A DNA stretch of 11,431 nt from Goniomonas avonlea (lineage: Eukaryota > Cryptophyceae > Goniomonadida > Goniomonadaceae): contig QUTJ01031400.1 of assembly GCA_003573635.1 (NCBI GenBank), forward strand, positions 1 to 11,431. The letters run 5' to 3'. Position 1 is the stretch's first letter. Every line of letters starts with the position of its first letter. Shown here one piece after another: positions 1 to 6,972 of this stretch. Made by a program: the position numbers and the translations under genes. The notes beneath the pieces are model-generated. The model was not told the origin of the DNA and did not search any database. It saw only the letters and a list, made by a program, of their open reading frames with translations.

Positions 1-137
1 TGACCCTGCACCATCAGCTACTCGACGGCCCCTGTCTGCCTAAATGAGCAGGGCCGGGACGTCACCCCCTTTCCGGCCTAGTACTTTTTTTTCCCATGTG
101 TCATGGGAGGAGCTGTGCACAGAGCTTACTGACACCC

Positions 138-490
138 GTCAAAATTGATAAACACAGTGCACCCCTGGTCCGATCCGTCAATGTCACAGCACCCCTGGTG
201 CCAGTCCCGTCAACAGTCACAGCACCCCTGGTGCCAGTCCCGTCAATGCCAGCACTCTTGGTGCCTGGCGCCGTCATGCTCCCTCTGTCATGAAAACTCA
301 GCACCCCTGGTGCTGGAGACTAACAGGGGTGCTAAAGCTTATTCACTTGTGGTATCATGTACCCCTGGTGCAGGTGGTGGTGCCTGGGCCCGTCATGTAA
401 TTCACAGCACCCCTGGTGCCTAGGCTGTCATGGCGCTCCGGCACCCCTGTGCTAGAGTTCAACCGTCATGGCACTCCTGCTAGCACGCAG
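138..490. repeat. Degenerate ~33-bp minisatellite with AGCACCCCTGGTGCC core
   Basis: Units begin with GTCA and carry a core close to CACAGCACCCCTGGTGCC. Successive units start at 138, 177, 209, 242 and 273 (lengths 39, 32, 33, 31), then become looser but keep the core near 300, 360, 402 and 440. The copies at 177 and 209 are almost identical. The core contains the short inverted repeat GCACC-CCT-GGTGC. Unit lengths are not multiples of three, so any translated frame is broken from unit to unit and the tract is unlikely to be coding. Related sequence recurs on the other strand near 5028. Confidence 0.85.
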
Positions 491-499
491 CTGGTGTTT

Positions 500-1532
500 A
501 TCACCTTTCCTCCTCTGTACTTCCTGTCTACCGGCGCGGAGCTGCAGGTCCCGTTTGATTGGGATTGTGTTTCACTTTTTTTAACCCCCAAGGTCTCCTC
601 TGGTTTGTCCATGTCGCGACTCCACATCGCCGGTGCGGCAAATCTTACATATGGTGAGCCTCATGAGATTATTCGGGATGATCGCGTTGAGGGCGGGTCC
701 AGTAAAGGGTTTAAGTAGGTGGGGGAGGTGGCAGCAAAACAGCACTGGAAATATCTGCAGTTGCCAAGGAGTATTTGGAGGGTGTAAGGCCGGTCTGACA
801 GTGGTGAAGAGGTGGTGTCTGCCGCCCAGTCCGGGGTGTTGTACACTGCTACCCGCGAAGCCAACGAAATTTAATGGATTTTGGCACACCAGCAAAGCAA
901 AAGTTCCCGAGGTAAATGGTCACATTTGGACCAGACGAGAGAGCCCTCCGGCAAGCGTTCAGTCGCGCGTCTGATCAGTTGTGACCGCGGGTTCTGTTTC
1001 TTGTTTCTTTCGTTTCTTTCATGCTTGTTGTGTGTGTGCAATGAATTGGCAAGTAAGGCGCTGAGCGGTAGCGGGGGTCAGGTGCAAAGTGTGGTCCGTA
1101 CCGAACTCAATTCAAACGAAACTTGGACGGGACATCATGCAAACTTTAAACCTCCCAGAGTTCACCGCAGCACACATCTGGAGGTGACGAAACTTTGAAC
1201 CACCTCGAGAGATGGGACACTTACCCGATTCCCTTTTGACCGCATTCTGTATGACCTTTCTTAGTTCTACGTGACCACCACACTGGCCCTCGGGTAGCTC
1301 TCAGTTGCCACATCGTTGAAATTTTGCGATGTGGAGGAGACACGGCTTCTGATGCTATTGTTCCTGCCAGGCAATGCTTCCTCGGTTCCATCACCGCGTT
1401 GTGGCCACGTGACCGGTCACGAGTGTACTTCGCCAGGTTACTAATCCTAACCCTCGTTTTACCCAACGACCATACCAATGAAAGTCGTAGATTGGCAACG
1501 CGCGCTCTTGTTGACTGTTTTTGCTGCGTCAG
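500..1532. other. Mostly featureless stretch
   Basis: No convincing gene or repeat. A pyrimidine-rich patch lies at 990-1020. An ATG at 611 opens 35 codons with many G-initial codons and contains donor-like sequences (GTGAGC at 652, GTAGGT near 715), so a short first exon is possible but unsupported. A minus-strand frame of about 130 codons covers 1221-1619 and a plus frame covers 1324-1650. Open frames of this length are expected by chance in 11 kb. Confidence 0.4.
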
Positions 1533-1650
1533 TGCACTAAGCTTTGCGGAGCTCCAGCAGTCGGGCCACGAGGTGTTTGTTTTGCCAATCTCCAGCGACT
1601 TCGTCGAGGCAGCACGCACACAGGGTCGTCACGGCAGGCGGATCACCTGA
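1533..1650 (+). CDS. Candidate exon, glycosyltransferase family 1-like fragment (partial)
   Basis: Read with AG at 1531-1532 as acceptor, the frame contains ELQQSGHEVFVLPISSDF followed by VEAARTQG, and stops at a TGA at 1648-1650. Seen: the acceptor is textbook, with a TTGAC branch-like site, a TGTTTTTGCTGCGTC pyrimidine tract and then AG. Known: UDP-sugar glycosyltransferases of the GT1 superfamily begin with an AxxL(x4)GHEVTVLTP-type helix-strand followed by (D/E)FVEAAG-like residues, so spacing and residues match the N-terminal Rossmann half. Inferred: a single exon or relic of such an enzyme. No strong donor is visible before the stop (only GTCGTC near 1625), and neither the UDP-binding C-terminal motif nor neighbouring GT exons were recognised. 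It may be a pseudogene fragment or a chance match. Confidence 0.3.
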
Positions 1651-1885
1651 GGCCCGACACGTCAAACTGGTTCCACTTTTAGCACTCACTGGAGATCCGT
1701 CCCACGCCATCAGTGAAATTCTGGCAAGTGTGTGTGGATTCTGGTGGATTCTAGTCCAATATCGACGTACCTAGGTCTTTGTTTGGAGCTTCGCCCACTC
1801 TGGTCCTGGCTGGCTTTGGGGTTGTCTCTCTCTGATTGTGACTGTCAGTGTGACCTGTGGTCTGCAGCGAGGTACGCGAGCTTGA

Positions 1886-1891
1886 CACGCC

Positions 1892-1946
<55 letters not shown>

Positions 1947-2050
1947 CACAGGCACGCGCACGCACACACACGCACACATCGAGATACACACGGACACGGA
2001 TACGCACACGCGAACGAACACCTACACACATACACACACATACCGTACGT
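1886..2050. repeat. CA microsatellite, (AC)22 plus degenerate flank
   Basis: Uninterrupted AC dinucleotides cover 1901-1944. They are followed to about 2050 by imperfect CACACG, CACGGA and TACACA variants. Translations through it (poly His-Thr, or Cys-Val on the other strand) are artefacts. Confidence 0.97.
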
Positions 2051-2271
2051 GGCCCATCTCCAACATACACATTCTGCACACATGCGAGGACATATAAACT
2101 CTGGATTTGGATGCTCACCGTCCGTTCTTTCGAGCATCACTACCGAGAAAATTGTGCTGTTATCCTCTCGGGATACGACGAACAAAGCCATAACATAGGT
2201 TGTCCAGCGTCCCGTCCAGAATTGCCGATCGCTCGCAGCCACAAGGTTACCCAACTCGGAGCTTCTCTATC

Positions 2272-2685
2272 CTATTTGACGACTGCTCGGGGGACAAAAA
2301 TTAGTTTTGCGTTGGCACGCACCAGAGACAGGCTACTAGGTCGCCTTAACCAAGTTGCGCATTGACCCAGGCTGTTGTCGGCCTCTTTGCCTTGCGCCAA
2401 CGGAGCAGGTTGTGGTCTTTGTTGCAGTGGATGGTGATGGTGGTGGTGGTGCTGCTGCGGCTGTGGTTGCTGTTGCTGATGCTGCTGAATGTGATGGTGG
2501 AATTGCTGTTGGCGAGATTCGCAAGGCGAAGGTTGGCGAAGCAGTCTCGCACTAGTTTGACGGCGAGGAGGTCTGATAGGTTGTGGTGCCTGTGGCGGTT
2601 GGGGTTGTGGTGCCTGTGGCAGTTGGGGTTGCGGACTGCCGTGCGGCGGGCGCGGTTGATGCGGATGAAGTGATTCGATCGGAGA
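2272..2685 (-). CDS. Candidate terminal exon, Gln/His/Pro-rich low-complexity protein
   Basis: The minus frame is open from 2697 to a TAG at 2272-2274 but has no ATG, so a start-based ORF search would miss it. From an AG acceptor at 2687-2686 it reads SPIESLHPHQPRPPHG, two 8-residue Pro/Gln/Ala repeats, then RQQQFHHHIQQHQQQQ, about seven consecutive His codons (2431-2451) and a non-repetitive tail with GKEADNSLGQCATWLRRPSS. The acceptor has a CTAAC branch-like site and a pyrimidine-rich lead. Gln/His/Pro-rich stretches are common in eukaryotic transcription regulators, but no DNA-binding domain is visible. Caveat: the CAN-rich DNA leaves all three minus frames largely open, so this frame is favoured only by its flanking composition and splice site. 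A competing plus frame starts at ATG 2111. Confidence 0.33.
   Translation of the reverse strand, partial: SPIESLHPHQPRPPHGSPQPQLPQAPQPQPPQAPQPIRPPRRQTSARLLRQPSPCESRQQQFHHHIQQHQQQQPQPQQHHHHHHHPLQQRPQPAPLAQGKEADNSLGQCATWLRRPSSLSLVRANAKLIFVPRAVVK
2579..2634. repeat. 24-bp tandem repeat, 2.3 copies
   Basis: Copies at 2579-2602 and 2603-2626 differ at one base (G2597 versus A2621), followed by a partial third copy. The 24-bp period equals 8 codons, so all frames are preserved. In the candidate exon frame it encodes a repeated Pro/Gln/Ala octapeptide. Confidence 0.92.
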
Positions 2686-2739
2686 CTGTTTGAGGAGTTA
2701 GCGCCAAAAGAACTCTTGTTATCACCATAATTGTGTGCG

Positions 2740-3250
2740 ACCTCTTGCACACATGTCTACATGACAACGCACACCCACGCGCTCCCACACACTACACGCA
2801 CACACTACAGAAAGACACAGCACAGCCTCCCAACATAGACACACAAACACACACCCACGCACCGGGTACAGAGTTCAACGCACCCCAAACATTCAGGGGC
2901 AACTACACACATGCGCGCATACAGTCAGGTTTTGTGTTACTCGCGTCACGAGGGTACGTCTTGTCTTGCAACGCACACACAACACAGAGCACATAAATCA
3001 CGCAGAGCCAACACAAATACATGCCACACACACACCATAGAGTGACACACACCCAGAAACGAGCAGACAGACACACACACACACACACTCACACCACTGG
3101 TCGCTGCGTGAATACAAGTAAACCACACAGAGCACATAACACTCCGTGTCACAGAAAGAAGCACCCCGTGATTGACTGCGGGTGCACACAGTTACATCAC
3201 CCGCACAGAAACTCAACACAGTGCGCGCAGCACGCACACAAAGAAATAAC
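2740..3250. repeat. Degenerate CA-rich stretch with (AC)9
   Basis: About 500 bases dominated by CACA, CACG and CACC motifs without strict periodicity, including a pure AC run at 3071-3088. No gene is seen. On the minus strand this is TG-rich, and it would lie inside the intron of the hypothetical minus-strand gene. Confidence 0.85.
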
Positions 3251-3774
3251 CTCATGCAATTATCAACTCATGCATTGATAAACTCGAACAGTTTCCAATC
3301 TCACAGATGCAATGAACGTACCAATGGGTGCGTGGCTTGTGCACTGTACACAGTCTCATTCTGCGCAGGTGAATGCACAAAACGTTGGTGTGCTGGAGGG
3401 GGATCGGGACTTTGAAACAATGGTCTCTGCGTTCAATCCACTGTCAGACTTCTAGGGGCAGCAACAGGCCAAACTGGCGACACTTGGGTTACAATGGATC
3501 GAACATTGCTTGTAACCCGCGTTTGACCTCCTGCAAGCCAGCACAAATAAAAAGGAACCAGGCTATTCAAACCATTAGCTCGCACGCGACAGTTGAAAGC
3601 TCTCTGGAACCAGATAGCTCGAATCAAGCGCTGTTTTTTTGGACCTGGGAGTAGGCTCTGGGGGCCGGCCAGAGTGGCGACACTTTTCAACAAGTTTCCC
3701 ATCACTGATCACACAAAGGACGAGGAATTCGAAACAACTCGCAGCTGACGCACTACAAGGCAAGCGGAAACTGG
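3251..3774. other. Non-repetitive stretch, no gene recognised
   Basis: Unique-looking sequence. A minus frame of about 90 codons (3433-3705) and a plus frame of similar size overlap here, and neither has recognisable motifs. AATAAA occurs on the plus strand at 3546 with no assigned upstream gene. Related 19-nt segments start at 3467 and 3667, with a weaker one at 3867. Confidence 0.4.
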
Positions 3775-3915
3775 TTACATCTTTTCAAATACTGAAATTG
3801 AACGCAACAGAGAAGACGGGGGCTCTGAGACAATGCTTGCTGTGTCGAGGTGTTTCTTCGGCGACAGACCAAACTGGCTGCACGGCTGCACTGTCACCAC
3901 AGTCGAACCACTCAC

Positions 3916-4271
3916 CACAGTGGAACTGTCATCAGACATTTTTGGTTCACCGTCGCCACGACCCAGAAAGTCACCAGGAAAATCCACAAGTGGCCTAGTG
4001 CGAGGAAGAGTCGGCGGTGTGGCGGGAGTGGTCAGCTCATTAGGTGGCGTTTCTGGGCAGAAGTCCGTAAGCTGCCACCGCTGCTGCCACCCACCGCCGT
4101 CACCACCACCACCGCCACCACCACCACCACCACCACCACCACCACCACCACCAGAGGGCCACTCCAACGACACCACCACCACTACAGTAGCAGCAGCAGC
4201 AACCACCATAATCAGCACACGCCCACCGCTGATGATGTGTTGAAACCGTCCCACATCGAATCGAGAAGGAG
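3916..4271 (-). CDS. Candidate internal exon with poly-Gly and Pro/Thr/Ser-rich region
   Basis: The minus frame is open for over 200 codons, ending with TAA at 3775-3777. A plausible exon runs from acceptor AG at 4273-4272 (pyrimidine-rich TGTCTCTTTGTGAC before it) to a consensus donor G|GTGAGT at 3915. Order: a short Arg/Phe-containing start, a hydrophobic Val/Ala run, about 17 Gly encoded by the CCA/CAC tract, WQQRWQLTDFCPETPPNEL, then a Pro/Thr/Asp-rich segment with PRTRPLVDFPGDFLGRGDG and MSDDSST. No known domain. The opposite strand has a competing ATG ORF at 3833-4243 giving poly-Pro, with different codon boundaries. Strand assignment rests on splice sites and composition only. Confidence 0.28.
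4101..4153. repeat. CCA/CAC trinucleotide microsatellite
   Basis: About 17 trinucleotide units, interrupted once by GCC near 4114. Flanked by looser CACCAC and AGCAGC runs to about 4205. Confidence 0.96.
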
Positions 4272-4375
4272 CTGTCACAAAGAGACACGCCCAATACAAC
4301 CATGTGCTTCGCTTGGTCGTGGCGCCGGTGGTAGGGAGAAGGAAGGAGAGGGAGAGTGAGCGGACAGTGTGTTCT

Positions 4376-4512
4376 TTTACACACTTTCACTCACACTCAC
4401 TCACCCACCCACACACCCACACATCTTTCACTCTCTCTCTCTCACACACACACGCATTCTCTATTTGTCTGTCTCCCATCCTCTGTCTCTCTCGTTCCCT
4501 CTCCCTCGATCA
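4376..4512. repeat. Pyrimidine/CA-rich low-complexity tract
   Basis: CACTCA, CACCCA, ACACAC, TCTCTC and TGTCTC motifs in succession, including TCTCTCTCTC directly abutting ACACACACAC near 4431-4453. The plus strand carries almost only pyrimidines and A. Confidence 0.88.
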
Positions 4513-5411
4513 TTGAATATGTGCCCAGCCGGCCAAGGAAGCTCCTTGCCTTTCTCACCCAACACACCGGAGGTCGCAGGCGGAATAGTACTTCGGCTGC
4601 CTCGTGACGATGCCCGAGCCGTCGACTGCCCGGACGGAACTCTGCAAGGACCGAGCTCCTGCGTGCAACCTTGAGCCCTCACGATATCGGAGGGGACCCA
4701 AGGGGGGAGAGAGAGAACCGGGGAGGGGGGGGCGGGAATGAAGGAAAGAAATCGTCGTAGGGAGACCGAGGGAAAGAGTTGGAGGGAGGAGAGAGTTGGA
4801 AGGACGGGGGAAGGGCGGACCCGAGCCGTCCAGGAAGTGCTGGGAGGCCACGGATGAAGAGAAAAGGGGGAGGAGTGAGCGTCAGAAGGCTTGATAACAC
4901 ACACCGTGGTCATCGCCGACGGGTCCTCAGCAGCAAACTTAACTCGATGTCCAGTACGCTGTGGTCGTGCACGGACCTCACCACGACCATTAACGACGCT
5001 TAACCCCCCTGCACCCTTGCCTTGACCAGGGGTGCTGTCACCACCCGCAGTCCCGACACCACCGCTGCCACGACAATGTCCAGGGAGATGCCCTCCTTCA
5101 CCACGAGTGCTGAAGTCCCCACTCACATCCCAGGCACCACGGGGCTCACCAGTACCTCCGTCACGGCGGACTTGGAGAGACCTCGCTTCGTCACGGGCCA
5201 CAGTCCCTGGACCGCTGACCAGAACCATGGCATCCCTGTCACGATGGGCGTAGAGACACTCGCTCACATCTCCGTCACGACCGACTTTGAAGTCACCAGT
5301 GACTTCGCTGTCAAGGAGAACATTGTAGCCCTCGACCTCACTCGAAGCGCCGTCAGTCCCAGCCCACGCAGGTCCGACACTCTCCTGGACGAGGCTGGTC
5401 TCGCTCCCTCC
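4461..5411 (-). CDS. Longest open frame (317 codons); candidate exon, Gly/Asp/Arg-rich then Pro/Ser-rich
   Basis: Open from just after a stop at 5414-5412 to a stop at 4463-4461. The first ATG is at 5228-5226 in a GCCATGG context, giving about 255 residues. The upstream part (5411-4983) is strongly skewed to codons beginning with G and has degenerate repeats such as EVTGDF and DVSGDF. The downstream part crosses the purine-rich block and becomes Pro/Ser/Leu-rich, which looks less like protein. A donor-like G|GTGAGG after 4982 would end the exon in phase 1, matching the acceptor at 4272. Several other GTGAG sites exist, so this choice is weak. The plus strand (5022-5504) is open with the same codon boundaries and encodes a Thr/Ser/Val-rich peptide. 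No family recognised. Confidence 0.28.
   Translation of the reverse strand, partial: GGSETSLVQESVGPAWAGTDGASSEVEGYNVLLDSEVTGDFKVGRDGDVSECLYAHRDRDAMVLVSGPGTVARDEARSLQVRRDGGTGEPRGAWDVSGDFSTRGEGGHLPGHCRGSGGVGTAGGDSTPGQGKGAGGLSVVNGRGEVRARPQRTGHRVKFAAEDPSAMTTVCVIKPSDAHSSPFSLHPWPPSTSWTARVRPSPVLPTLSSLQLFPSVSLRRFLSFIPAPPSPVLSLPPWVPSDIVRAQGCTQELGPCRVPSGQSTARASSRGSRSTIPPATSGVLGEKGKELPWPAGHIFNDRGRGNERDRGWETDK
4691..4875. other. Purine-rich block with G-quadruplex-type motif
   Basis: The plus strand is about 180 bases of mostly G and A (GGGAGA, GGAAGG, GAGAGTTGG). G runs at 4720-4723, 4725-4732 and 4734-4736 satisfy a four-tract G3 pattern with very short loops. Mirror-like purine tracts of this type can form triplex or G4 structures. 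No gene of its own is seen. Confidence 0.6.
5028..5356. repeat. Degenerate GTCAC-type repeat, 3-bp phased, related to 138-490
   Basis: GTCA tetramers occur at 5037, 5160, 5190, 5238, 5274, 5292, 5310 and 5352, and all eight share the same position modulo three. The segment at 5025-5041 (ACCAGGGGTGCTGTCAC) matches the complement of the first minisatellite core with one mismatch. GTGGTGCCTGGG also recurs here on the minus strand and near 373 on the plus strand. Confidence 0.6.
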
Positions 5412-5500
5412 CTAGTTGCGTTTGAGAGAGTGCTGGCTGTTTGGCTGCTCAGTGACAGGCGCAAGCATGACCAAATGCAAACAATAGGGTTGAAACATGT

Positions 5501-5905
5501 CTGATATCCTTGATGGTTCTCTGATATCCTTTCACAGCTCTCTCGTGTATGACATCCTTTGATCATTCTCTTCCGGTGTTTGGGCATCCACTACTGGTGC
5601 AATACGACCTCAGATATGATATCTGTGCCTCTCTTTTGTCCGATAGCCGTTGCAGTCGCTCAAGTCCAGCATCCTTCGCTGTCTCTCTCTTTCGTATCTG
5701 ATGTGCGTTGTTGTCTCTCTCGTCCCTGTATTCCTTGGTGTCTGCTCTCCTTGATCTCTCTGTGTGTGTGTGTCTCTCTCTCCCTGATCCATCCTTGGAT
5801 CACCCTCTCTCTCCCCCTCTACCATCCATGTCTGTTGCTGTCTCTCGCTCGTGTCAGATCTCTGTTGTTCCTCTCTCTTTCTTGTGTCTGTTATCCTTTG
5901 ATGTC
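5501..5905. repeat. Pyrimidine-rich region with CTGATATCCTT and TCTCTC motifs
   Basis: Starts with CTGATATCCT at 5501 and again at 5521 (20-bp spacing), then loosely recurring TATCCTTTGAT, CATCCTT and TGTCTCTCTC motifs. Includes (TG)6 at 5761-5772. A 168-codon plus frame (5559-6065) is mostly Ser/Leu/Cys from this composition and has no recognisable domain. No gene seen. Confidence 0.7.
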
Positions 5906-6225
5906 TCTGGACTGTGTGGCGGAGCAGCTATTTCGAAAAAGGACGGTGTGCTGGAACAACTTACAAAGTTTCCAGGGCAACTCGGGAGTGGGCGGTGGTG
6001 GGTGGAAGCAAAGTCCCGGCGAATATGTCGGAGGGCGGCTGCAAGCGCTTGTGCGCCAGGCTTGAGCGGAGGGTGGTGTGCAGGCAGAATACGCTCGACA
6101 TCACGGAGGCGCCACTGGTCGAGCGAATAGCTGCAAGAGAATGACTGAGTCGGATGACCAAGGCCAAAGGTCAGTCCGGAAAAGAAAGCAGCGAAAAAGG
6201 TTTCGGGTGGGGCGGTGTGCTGGAC

Positions 6226-6228
<3 letters not shown>

Positions 6229-6268
<40 letters not shown>
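6229..6268. repeat. (AG)20 microsatellite
   Basis: Uninterrupted AG dinucleotides. Sequence on either side is unique, with no gene recognised between 5906 and 6228. Confidence 0.98.
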
Positions 6269-6271
<3 letters not shown>

Positions 6272-6285
6272 AAGGGACGAGCTGC

Positions 6286-6440
6286 AAAAGCAAAGTCAAG
6301 TCAACAACAAAGCAAGGCCAGGGCTGCAAAAAAAAGCAAGTCAAGTACCGAGCAAGTCAAAGGAGCTGTAAAAGAAGTCAAGTTAAGAGCAGGCCAAGTC
6401 GAGATCGTCAAAAAGCAAGGCAAGTCAAGAGCTTCAAGAG
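6286..6440. repeat. AAGTCAA-core degenerate repeat
   Basis: AAGTCAA appears at 6293, 6298, 6338, 6354, 6375 and 6422, with an AAGTCGA variant at 6396, embedded in GCAAG-rich sequence. In one plus frame it yields a Lys/Gln/Ser-rich peptide with QVK three times. Copies sit in more than one frame, so a repeat origin is more likely than coding selection. Confidence 0.72.
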
Positions 6441-6460
6441 CCCAAAGATATATCAAAACA

Positions 6461-6802
6461 TCAAGCAGAAACAAATAAGAGCGACCAGAAGTGCCACTGG
6501 TCAAAGCAAGGTCGGGGTGTGAAGTCTAAATCATCATCCATGAATGGATCCAAGCCTAATTCGAAGAGATGAACAATGTGCCAGACAATAAACAAAAAGA
6601 ACGACCAAAAAGGGCGAGAGGATAACGCACCCCGAGTGTGGCTGACGCACCCTGATTTGGTCATCGGGCCAACGAATCGGTCCCCGCAGCGATAGCAATG
6701 AAACCTGGCTTTCTGACCGGCGGACCCTGGCACTGCAACTGCTGAAGCAAACTGCGACCAGTTTGGACGTGCGGACCGATTAGGCGAGGCACTGCGTGTC
6801 CA
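6461..6802 (-). CDS. Candidate exon with C2H2-like zinc-finger motif
   Basis: The minus frame is open from 6886 to TGA at 6463-6461. An acceptor at 6804-6803 is well formed: CTAAT branch-like site, TCTCTCTCTGCTTTCT tract, then AAG. The exon frame contains GQKARFHCYRCGDRF then a CVSH group (6703-6638). This matches the C2H2 framework GEKPFxCxxCGxxF, with C-x2-C-x12-C-x2-H spacing, the first ligand His being Cys. Read alternatively, KSGCVSHTR resembles the GLxxHxR end of fingers found in some non-LTR retrotransposon proteins. A donor-like G|GTGCGT follows the finger near 6633; otherwise the frame runs on into a hydrophobic stretch and MDDDLDF. No reverse transcriptase motif is seen nearby. Single finger, so function is uncertain. 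Confidence 0.33.
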   Translation of the reverse strand, partial: WTRSASPNRSARPNWSQFASAVAVPGSAGQKARFHCYRCGDRFVGPMTKSGCVSHTRGALSSRPFWSFFLFIVWHIVHLFELGLDPFMDDDLDFTPRPCFDQWHFWSLLFVSA

Positions 6803-6972
6803 CTTAGAAAGCAGAGAGAGAATTAGAAAGACGAAGGCATAGCTTGCAGTGCCGCCGCCGCACCAACAGCGGCACCACCACCGTAGTTACCATACTCCAC
6901 GAGGCATGAATGAGTGAGTTGATGCGCAGTGATACCTCTCAGTCTCCCAGTTTGGAGTGACGGTGTGGTGCT

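Noticed and set aside
138-490. CRISPR-like array
   Set aside because: Units are contiguous and degenerate with no unique spacers of constant length, in a eukaryote-like context.
1436-1456. Telomere-like CTAATCCTAACCCT
   Set aside because: Only about one and a half units; too short to be an interstitial telomere array.
1751-2254. 167-codon minus frame through the CA repeat
   Set aside because: A large part is Cys/Val from (TG)n and the rest has no motif or splice signals.
6587-6592. AATAAA on the plus strand
   Set aside because: No plus-strand coding frame ends convincingly upstream; it lies inside the minus-strand zinc-finger candidate.
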